NCBI GenBank assembly: GCA_944472155.2
Contig: OX235271.1
Span: 104,483,256 to 104,547,255, forward strand
Reading direction: 5' to 3'
Origin: Trichobilharzia szidati
Lineage: Eukaryota > Platyhelminthes > Trematoda > Strigeidida > Schistosomatidae
Length of the DNA: 64,000 nt
Position numbers and translations under genes: made by a program. Shown piece after piece: positions 43,101 through 54,697 of the stretch (position 1 is its first letter; each line of letters starts with the position of its first letter). The notes beneath the pieces are model-generated. The model was given only the letters and a program-made list of their open reading frames with translations, did no database searches and was not told where the DNA came from.

Positions 43101-46100
43101 ATAGTACAAGTATTTATTATTCCTCACCGTTAAAATCCAGTGATATAATGAACTTTAAGATGTTTTAAAATGAGACTTTTCATGTTTCGTTTAAATGTGA
43201 AGTCGTTTACAGGACTTTCAAACTTTCTTAAGGCTGCTTAGCTGTTTACTATTAAGATTTTCAAAATTAACTGATTTCACATATTGATCTACTTATTTTG
43301 TTTTAGAAAAGTTTAACCACAAATTTTTGTGTTACACCTTTTGTTGTCTTCAAGATTTGCAGAATTAAGGCGTTGAGTTTGCATTTAATCATTGTACTTT
43401 TAAGTTTGTCATGGACGAATGAATATGCATATAGGAATGTTGGTGAAAAAGGTGACTGAATCAAGTTACTTAATTGATAATGCCAGTAAATCAGTTCGAA
43501 TATTTAATATGTAAAGTTTATCATCATTTCAAGTTATATCACGAAAACTAAGGAGAAATGGGCATCTGTTTCGTCCTAGTTCGGGACTTTTCATCAGTAC
43601 ATACCAATCACCCCACGGGGGGGGCAAACCTAGGATCTCCAAGTTACGATGTCAGTGTGTCGACTAGGACGGATTCATGAAATACTCATTGTTTCTTCAC
43701 TAAACTTCTTAAATCATTTGTTCTCAATGAACAACGGTTACAAGTGGAGGTAAAAACTCTTTTCCTAAATATTATCATCGAATAATTTTATTTGAATAAA
43801 ACACAATGATACAGTATCATTAACTGATGATATTTTGAGCACAATTGATTGTCGACAATCACATCTAAACTACTTCTGAATTTCTCAAATCAATCCTTAC
43901 TATTGTGTATCAACTACTTCATACTTTTCTTTTTTCACCTTGTTCTACAGTTACCGTCTCAAAGTTTAAAATCGGATTCACGAACAGCTTTAGTGTTAAC
44001 ATTGGATAAAAGTCGTATATCTGCATGTTATCAAGATTCCCTTGTTAGTCAAGGAGAATTCACTGGTAAGATTTCTTTATTACAAGGATTCTATTGTGTT
44101 CTTTTTGTTGTTTTATAATTATTATATATGTGGTTAAACTTATTTTTTAAATAGTTCTCTTTGATTGGACACTAGTAACTAGTGTAACGTGTCTAGTCCT
44201 TTCTTTGGTGCAGACTGAATTCTATCAGGGTGACGTGGGTTTGAATCTCAGAAGGGACATGATTTCCTTCAAGGTTGCAGGCACGCCTTGCTGACGAGTG
44301 CCAACTAGCACGAAACCTAGCTTCAAGGCTTCCTGCCGATTGCCTCCAACTATCTAATATATAGTTCTCTTGTACACATGTTATTACACGCGAATATTTG
44401 ACCATTATTAATTTTACTGAGTAATACTGATGATGCATAATTTTCACTTTTACAGACTTTTGTTTACGTTTTGATGATGAATTCAATGTTGGTTCTGATG
44501 ACTGGAAGCCAGATAAAAAACGTTCAACAATAGAAGTTAAAGGGAAGCGTCATGTTGTCATACTGAATGCATGTGTTGTTCCAAGTGGAACATTTAGTGT
44601 ATACTGGAGAGATCCAGGTATGTAGTTTAATAATATATAAAACTCAGTGTATTTCTGAAACAAACTGGTACAATTTCATTTGTGTTGTATGTTGTAACCA
44701 ATATACCTTTTTTAATACTTTGACTTCACTTTAAACTGCGTAACTATATGTTATTATAAATCCTCGCAAATTTTATACTTTAAAGATTCCATACAGTATA
44801 ACTGGGTTGAATTATTTATTTATTTACAATTATTTTGTTTACGTAATACTTCAGACGCGAGAGATTAACTTCTCATCGTACAAAACACATAGGAAAGATT
44901 CAAATAAACTGTCGTCAAGATTTGACAGAATAGTTCTATAATATTTGGGCGTCGAGTGAGAAGTAGACATTTGTGAAAAAGAAAGAAGACAAATCAATAA
45001 GTCCGACAGGGTGCTTCTTCTAAACTCTAATCCTAAACACCATAATTTTGAAAATACGTCTAATCGTAAAATTCTAGATACTAACAGTTTGAACAGACAT
45101 GAAGGTGTGATGTTAGCTGATGCATAGGAAATCCTGATTAATAAATAAAAATGGATATGTATCACTAATTAATAATACTTGGTCAAAATTCCCGACTGTC
45201 TATATCTTCCTATGGAGACGTTAAGAAATGTTTTACAACTGTTTACACACACACACGCATGCACACTCTGTTTAAAGTGTTTAACAAAGGTAGACCCATA
45301 TTTGTAAGTCCGAGGTCAAATTTTGATCACAGTTCATACAATTTTGTTGATTATACTTGTTGATACTTGTTGAATGACTCATGATTGGACAAAGTTTTTA
45401 AAAACAAGTGATGTTCTTTTATATATAAACCTCTATGTTAATTTCGATTAATTTCCCTGAAGAAGTTCGGACCAGATTGCCGAATGAAACGTTGGAATTA
45501 CCCATTTCAATCTCGCTGAGATTTTACTAATATAATTTTTTACAAATGTCTACATAGGAAAGATGTTTGTCCTACGTAGTTCCTTTTGAATTCTTGGACA
45601 TTTTCATACAATTGTACAAAGAAAACGTTTTCTTTTAGTACGAATATTTTCTATATGGTTAATTATACATTAAAACACGAGTAGTCTGTTGTTATCATAC
45701 GTGACAACATAACTTTATGTATGGATTATTAATTGTAATCCACTTGTTTCGTGTGAATCGGATATATTTCTCAGTATTAAAGAGTTCCCCTCTCATATCA
45801 AAGATCTAATAATTGGATACATGTGCACTTGTTCTTTAGAAGATATCTTGTTAAAGAATCCTAATGGATATCCCCGGAAATTTATCTGATAATGAACTTC
45901 AACAAATTCAAATATTGGTTTGTAGGGATTCGATTTATTGGTTACAGGATTTCATCATGAGCTGACATTGGAAAACCTGCGGGCACTGGACTGCTTTTTT
46001 ATCCTAGTTTGGGACTCTTCATCAGTACGCACCCACCGCCAGGGTTCGAACCTACGACCTTCTGGTTACAAGGCGAGCTCGTAGACTATTAAGCCACTAG

Positions 46101-49100
46101 GACCCGATCCAATGGCCGGTGCATGAATTCCAACTTCTGCTCACTAGCGACTGGCCCTATTCAGGTAGGTAGTTACTTGGAGTTCTGGTGAGAAGTCGTG
46201 ACCAGTAGGTTACAGCAGGTCGGGCATGAGGAGAAATACTCGCCGAAGACATTGGCTAGCGATCGCGCTGTCATGAATCGGCAGAAGTTAGAATTCATGT
46301 ACCGGCCATTGGATCAGGTCACAATGGCTTAATGATCTATGGGCTAACCTTGTAACCAGAAGGTCCTGGATCCGACCCCAGCAAGTGCGTACTGATGAAG
46401 GGTCCCAAACTAGGCTGACGAAACAGCTGTCCAATACTCCCAGGTTTTCCAGTGGTTCTCTAACCGATGTCAGCTCATGATGAAATCCTGTAACTTCAAG
46501 AAAGTTTATAGATAAGGATATTTCTTTCTCATCCTAATGTTTAAACTCTTCGTTCAATCTAAGTTTTCTTTTGTTATTCAACTTTGAAAGAAAATTATAA
46601 GCAGGTAAATTATATTTCCACTCACTTAACAACTTTTCTTTTATATTTATAGAAAAACGTGGGCAATGGCACCTGACAATTCATTGGCAAATGCGTGGCT
46701 TAGATTTTCATCTAGACGATAGTATTGGTCGTCGTTTAAAGGCACTGTTTACAATTCTAACAAGAATGACAGGGTATAACGGTGCAGCACCTCTATTACC
46801 GACATCTGGTGAGGAAGAAGATGAAGAAGAAGAAGGGGATGGAGGATCTCAGTCACGAGATATACTAGATATTGAAGAAAGTCAACGAGTTCCGTTAGGT
46901 GAAAATGAACATCAAGCCTATCAATATCCTGCCTCGACTGCTACAAAACGTTCATCAACTGTGTCTGCTACTGTTAGCAAGAATCTAAGTAGTGATGCTG
47001 ATATCGCCTCATTAGATCGTTATAGACCTTTACTTGTGTAAGTAAAAACTTATTTTGATAGATTTTATTCCTACTTTGCTCTAATCAGTATTATGGAGTG
47101 ATTGAATACTATTGGTCTTTAAGACTTGAACCCAGAATGTTTCTTTGTACAAGTTGTAATAGTTTTTCTTTTAACCTAGATTGTATTACTAATATTTGTA
47201 AGATTTGTCTATTTCATTTACAGTATAAATGTGCCTATTTTATCAGTTTCCCTCTAAGGATTCTCGTATTTATTTTCATTCTCTAGACCAAAAGATTCTA
47301 GTGTGAAAAACACTTTGGATCATTCTCATTTTCGAAGTATGGAGTTTCATAAACACAAATTGGATTTATCAGATGCACAAGCTTTTAAGCGTCAAAAATG
47401 GAATACTCTTCGAAAGAAAAAAGCAGGGCATATGGTTAGTTCAATAACGTGTCTGAATGCATAAACTGTTTAATATTATGAAATAAAAACTAATGAACAT
47501 GTTCTGCTATTTTTTTTAATGTTGGTAAACACAATGTCAGCTTTCTCGAGCTTCCACATACCTGGTAAAAATTCGAATTCAGTTGCTTAATAAGCAACGA
47601 AACTTAGGTTCTTTGCATTTTCACCTCATAAATACTTCAATTTTTCGGTGACATGATTTCATCGTGAGTTCACATCGGTTAGAGAACCTTTAGAAAATCT
47701 GAGGGTACTAGATAGTTATTTCGTCCTACTCTGGGACTCATCAACAGTATGTGCCCTCCAAGGCTCCAGCCTAGGACTTTTCGGTTACAAGGCAAGCTTG
47801 TTGACCATTAAACCAATGGTTCTCTAACCAGTGGCAGCTCATGATGAATCCCTGCAAACCAGCACTTGAACTTCAAATTTTTATTAACTCTAATTTTATT
47901 AGTAGACATTATTCTCTGTTATTTATGTATAATAATTTCTTCATTTTAGTCTCGAGGTATCACATTACGTAATACAAATTCGTCATCTACTGATCAATGT
48001 GTGAATGAATATAACACACAACCACTTGGTTCCCAGTCTATACCAACTGACAGAAAGTTCATGAAAACATGTTTACGTTCATCTTCATCTGTTACAGAAG
48101 ATTTTCTTCCCAGTCAAACTCATGGTGATAATCAAACAAAAAATACTACTACTAAAGGATCTAATGGTGTCATATTACGTAGATACAGTAACTTACCTGG
48201 TGTTTCTTCAAATCGTTTCACAAAAATGGATTCTGTTTATTTCGATGCAGAAGACGACACTGTTCCCAATGGTAATAATATATCAAAAACTGCCAGCAAT
48301 CTGGTGGACAATAATGATATGAAATTAGATGCTGATATTCAACAGTTTAATGGTCGGTTTTTCGATGAATATAGTGGTAAGTAACTAACTAGCAAATATT
48401 ATTCTTAAGTGCCATTCACAACTATTTCATTTGCATTCTCATATGAAAAGTTTTACACAAATAATGCAGATAATATAGTCCTTCTAGGTGAAGACGCTGA
48501 GAAAATAGAGCAGAGTCTTCTGAACACCTTGAGGAGTAGCAGTCTTCGAATGTTTGGCACATGCGATTCGCTCCCGCCAACTGTAAGATGATGTGGCTAC
48601 AGGACTGGACTAGATTGACTCCTAGCTTAGAGATAGGGAGTGAAGTGGTTGGTGGAGAGTGTTGACTATTTCACTTATTTGGGAAGTTGCATCAGCCAAC
48701 GCTAGCAGGTTGATCGCTGACGAAATCTCAACATGGACACAGAAGGCTCGTTTCGCATATGCCAGTTTACGCCATCTCCGGCTTAGTAGATGTCATACTT
48801 GGCTATCGACCAAGGGGCATGTGTACTGCTCAGCAGGTCGCTCCGTCCTCCTTTATGGCTGCCTATGAGACCTGGCCATTGAGAGTGGAAAACATTAAAA
48901 TACTATCATTGATCAGAGGTGTCTGCGTTGTATCTCCCGTGTTGGAGGGTAGGTGTAACAGGGTGAGCAATATCAAGGTGAGGCATCGGTCGAGTCCTAG
49001 ATAAGGAGGGGAAAGCAATCGACGAGATTGTGAAGTTACATCAACTGAGATGGTTAGGACATGTGTTACGCACCCTAGTTACACCCTAGTCATCGCCTTC

Positions 49101-52100
49101 CTCGACCGATGGGCAATGTTAGCTGACATAGGATCGATGAAGTTGGAAAAGAGTTAGCAGTAGTAGTCAAACCAAAACATAGCTTCATCAGTCAATGAAA
49201 TCCACAATAGTTAGCTCAAGCCACGTAGGAAGGTGTAGACTTCCTGGTTGGGGTCTTTGGGACGGTAAACGCCAATGTCTGGAAACAATTGGTGATATGA
49301 CTGAAAATTTTTCTCATTGGCGCAGATGCATCTATTCCTTGTGGCATATAATACCCAATAAAACTATATTGTTCTTCGATATTACTATTCTTTGTGCCTT
49401 ATATCTCTGATTACTGTCTTTATTTTGCATTTCTTCTTACTTCCTTCTCTTGTTTTGTGTGCAACAAGAAGGGAATGTGGTGACTCGAACTGCTGCACAT
49501 CTGTGCAAAGTTCTATATTGAAACCAGTCAGTCACTTACACAAATAAATTGATTTAAGCATAGATGAGTAAATAATGCTGTGTCATTCAATGTGTGCTAC
49601 ATCAAAAGTGTATAATTATTCTATTATGGAATTAGACTTTTATAAAGATTTCTTGTCACATACTTAACGCTGAATATATATTGTCCAGAGAGACAATGTA
49701 AGCATCGCAATTAAACCATTTAGCCCAGAGAGCATAGCAGTATTATAACGTTTGTTTTACCGTCGTATTATTATATGAAGATTTGTGAATTTGTATTTAT
49801 TATACTTTTGTGTATGATTTTATGTTGTGAAACGTATATCACAAGGTTATGCGGAATAACGATTGACCTGTTGATTTTGTATTTGTGACCTTCGTTATAC
49901 GATTTTAATTTTCGAAAATCTATCTCTCATTTATTATTATTTTACCTGATGTGCAGATTTGAAGTGTATAAATTTGAATCATTACTCAATACGGCCTACC
50001 TTCTTTAGTAGATATGACAGTGGCTAACAGAATTGTTGTCAGAACATGCTTTTCGTTCTATTTGAAACTTACGTATCACAGTGATTGGTGGCTTTCCCAC
50101 CGAGATAAGAACTCACTACCCATCTTTTCAGAAGTACGAGATACAGAAGTAGAATACTCACGTCTTGCTGTTCATAGTAATATGAATTTGTAATTGATCA
50201 CTTTCAGTGTTATCCATGAATCAATATTGTATTTGTGTACATCAATAAATTGCACAGGAGATCAGAAATTTCAATAACGTATTTTATATACTGTATAGCA
50301 ATCCTTAAAAATGTTGAACAATAAGCAAGACAATATTTAGGCTTTTACTACCTGTAATAAAGTTATTATTATGAACAAACTATTGATCGATCGCTGCCCG
50401 ATACCTAACTGGTGGTGAGCCCAGTAAAGAGGGAAGGTTGGGCGTGAGGCCTAGCAACCTCATCTCGTTAAATACTCCACTGCTACTGAAACTTCAAAGC
50501 TCTAGCTTGGAGCACTATGTTCCACTGGGAAGTCAAAGCGATAAAGTAATAATCATAAAAAATCAGAATTACACTAATGCAGTCAAAGTGAACATTCTTT
50601 TATCTCATCATTTCTTCTGTATGCACTGTTATTCAAAATACATTCGCAAAAATTACCTTATAGGTGAGAAAATAGGTCAACTACGCTTTGGAAAATGTAT
50701 GATTTTCTTTCAGTGTGCTTCTTATTGGTGGTGGTAATATGTTAAATAAAATAAAAGTTAATGTCATGTCCGCAGTTTATGATTAATAGATTCTGACTCT
50801 AATATTTTGGTAAAATAATGAATATATTTATACACCTTAACTATCTCTTTTAAGCACTAACGTTACAAAGACAGTAGTAAAGGTAGATATTTATAGTCTA
50901 GATTTAAGTGTTCTTAATATTTGGATACTTTTTGCAGCCTTCTTAATACTTCTGTCAAATTGTTTTAACGAATGTTTATTGTTTTACTTATATCTTAAAA
51001 GATGATTGGTGTGATCCATATAGAAGTTTGGATGTTGATGAAGACTTCTACCATGATGCTGATGAACAAAACACCATAGATAGTGACAGTGCAGAATTTC
51101 CTTGCACAACAAATGCAATTCCAACTATGGGGAATGACAATGATAATTTCAAATCGAACATTAGACCACCAACACCTCCTCCACGTAAATTACATAATCT
51201 TCATGACGAAAATAAAGCAGAGTTTCGTCCTACTTTGGAAAAATTGCGGGATAAACAAACAAGTTCTAATGAAGTTACAAATACTTCTCAAGAAGAGCCA
51301 AAACTTCAATTGGAATTAGATCTTCAAATTCATGTTGATTCTGGTTGTTGTGTACTTCATCCTCGTCTTCCTTCACGCTTTATGCCTGATGATAATGGTC
51401 CTAAACACAGTGCAGCTTCAATACTTTCACCAGGTATTGGAATGAATCCATTCGGTGTGTCAGATAATGTGAAACTGTTATCTTCAGATATTCGTTATCC
51501 AACACTTGGAGTATGTGCACCAACAACTCAATTGGAATCTGGTTACAGATTCTCTTATAGTGATTTGCTGCCTGGATATTTAGAACGTTACAGGCGTCAG
51601 TTATTACAAGATTTACAGATTGTATCAAATGATATTAGTATATTTTACCTACCAGCTGTAGATATTAGTGTAAGTTGAATTCTGTATTCAAATGAACACT
51701 CTAAGAATTATTTTACTCAGATTATAGGATTTTCGGGGATTTTGGATTAATTTCAATTGTTAGATTTCCGTAACGAACTAAAATCAGTTAGAGAAATCAT
51801 TGCAAACCACAGAGCACTGGACAGCGGTTTCGTCCTATTTTGGGACTCCTCATCAGCGCGCACCCATGACCTCTCCAGAGACCGAACTCCGAGACCTTCG
51901 AGTTACGTGACTGTTCATGCAGTTGGGCTGGAATCCAATGACCCCTGAATTCCAACTTTGTCAACTCGTGATATATCGTTGCCCTCACTAATGCATTCTA
52001 TAAACATACTCTTCACCTTGACATAGTTGATCCAACTGGACTTCGCACTCTAGCTTCAGGACATCCATCCAGTAGTCATCAGTGAGCTGGCGATTAATAT

Positions 52101-54637
52101 TCAGATTATAGTGTTTTACTGATAAGAATGTTTGTTTGATTTGCTTATTTATTCTAAGATATCGGTTATCAGTTCATAATAAAGCAGATTATCAAAAACA
52201 AAAATCCCAGCATATGTATTAGTTTAAATTTTGTGTTAGAAAAGTAATTTATGCACACTGACTACATCTCAATGGTGTTAAGAGTTCAACCGGATAGTTA
52301 AATCGTCAAGTAACTACTCAGCTTATTTCGTGTGTACATGGACATCTCAATGTGGTGAGATAAAAACTAGAGCATAATTCCCTGTAGCCATATATGGTGA
52401 ACGAGATTTATTTCTTTTTCTATTCGTAATACTAATTTCTGTCAATGAACACTTAAAAATATCGCCTATCAGTTACTTTTTGTTTTTTGTTGTGTTTTTT
52501 CTTTTCAATGGGATTTAGCTTCACTACAATTCTATGACTGAATTGGACTTTTTACCAGGAAGTTCTGTTCCAAATACTGTTAACTTGCTTAATGATCCCC
52601 CTATTAATACACAGATATTATCTCCAAATATTGTAAGATCTAGATCATCTAGTCAACCACGCAATAGTCAAAGTTCAGGGAGCAAAGATGAGTCTCTTCC
52701 ACGAATAAATACATCAGCTCCTCGAAGCATAAGAAAACAAGCTGATTTGTATGTTTCTTGTTTTCTGCAAAAACTGCCAAAAGTAAGTTTTTTTACATAG
52801 GTTCTTGTTAATTAGTACTGACAGAAAATAAAATCTGTGCTATTATTAGTTTGAAATTATTTAATCAAGTAGATTTTGACTTACAACCATTTGACATGCT
52901 TTGTTTACTTCTGAAGAGAAGATGCCATGAAAGGAAAACCTTCTGGTATTGTATTTCAGCATGTAGCTTTGAGTATTTACTCATCAATAATCTGACTTGT
53001 GCATAATAATTCTTCAATATCCACAGGGAATGAATCTAGTCGTAAATTTAATAGCTCCTATCTGACTTGATAACCAGTTATTGTTAATTTTCAGGCGCCT
53101 TCCTCGACGGGCAATGTTAGCTGATATAGGGTCAGGCTGGGAAAGAGCTAGCGGCGGTCAAACCAAAACATGGCACCAGTCAATGAAATCCACAACAGTT
53201 AGTCTAAGCCACGTAGGGAGGTGTAGACTTCCTGCTTGGGGTCCTCGAGACGGTAAAAACCAATGGTTGGAAACAATTGGTGACATGGCTCAAAATCGTT
53301 CTCAATGGCTGGTGTAGATGCATCCACTCCTTGTGACTTATGATTTCCAATGAAACTGTTTTGTTCTTCGTTATTACTATTCCTTTGTCTCACACCTCTG
53401 TTTACTGTCTATATTATGCATTTCTCCTACTTTCTTCTCTTGCTTTGTGTGCAACAAGAAGGGAGCGTGGCGACTTGAACTGCCGCACATATGTGCAAAG
53501 TTCTATGTTGAAAGAAGACGTATATCCACTGGACAGGTTCATCTCAGGTGGAGTTTACGCATTGTAATACAATTTTTTGACCCTTGAAATTTCTTTAAAG
53601 GAGATCACTTAATTTTCTATAATGAGATCTTAAATCTTGCTATCTGATGAAAGGAAAGGCTGTGGAAACAAAATACACAAAGTCTTAGAATTTAATTGGT
53701 GGGTGGTGACTAGCAGTGAAACCCAGGATGCGCATTTCGTCCTATTTGGGACTCGACAGTCGGATATACCTGCATTCCCCAGTGAGTGATTATGTTCCCA
53801 CGAAGGCTCTTGGTCCAATTGGTCTAGTGGATAACGCTTTGGCGTTGGAAACTATGGGCACCGGGTTTGAGCCTCAGTGGGAACATCATCAATCACCGGG
53901 GAATGCATGCGCATCCAGCTGACGAGTCCCAAATAGGACGAAATACGCATCCTGGATTCCACTGCTAGTCAACATCCACCAATTAACTTCTAATTACATG
54001 CCCAGGCATCATCGAAGCATCTGCACAAGAAACCGACATGTCAACCTGAGACCGAGCACTTCGATCCAATTGATCGACGGGAAAATCTAAAATTCAATTA
54101 AATAATACACAAAGTCTCGTTGAATCTTTGAAGTAGATCCAGTGTACTGCACCATGTTAACTAACCTCCTGTTCATGGTGTTATTAGATTTGGTACTTAT
54201 CCACTTCTTATCATTTTGTTTATAACTATTTTGAAAAGAAGGAAAATATTTTCAATAGGTTCGAAGGAATTTTCATGCTACCTAGCAGCATGAGTAGTAA
54301 GTAGCCTTTCGAAGAATAACATACATTTGTTTCAAAATTCTTTATTTAGTTGACATTAGAAACAGGTTTTACTTCATATTATCATAAGCGTATGTTCGCA
54401 TTCTCTGCTTCCAAAACTTTATCTCGTTTTTTTTTTAAATTTAATTTGAATATAGGAACTTGTTGTTCAACCATCATTACTTGATTTTCTAGAACAAGCT
54501 ATTGACAATTTACCATTGGTAGCAGATTGGAATTCAGAAGTTGGTAGGTGTTGAGTATTGTAAACATGAACTTTAATTTATCAGTGTGGTTTTTCTGTCT
54601 ATCTACAATCTGACAGTCTAAGATATATAAACTAGGC

Positions 54638-54697
<60 letters not shown>

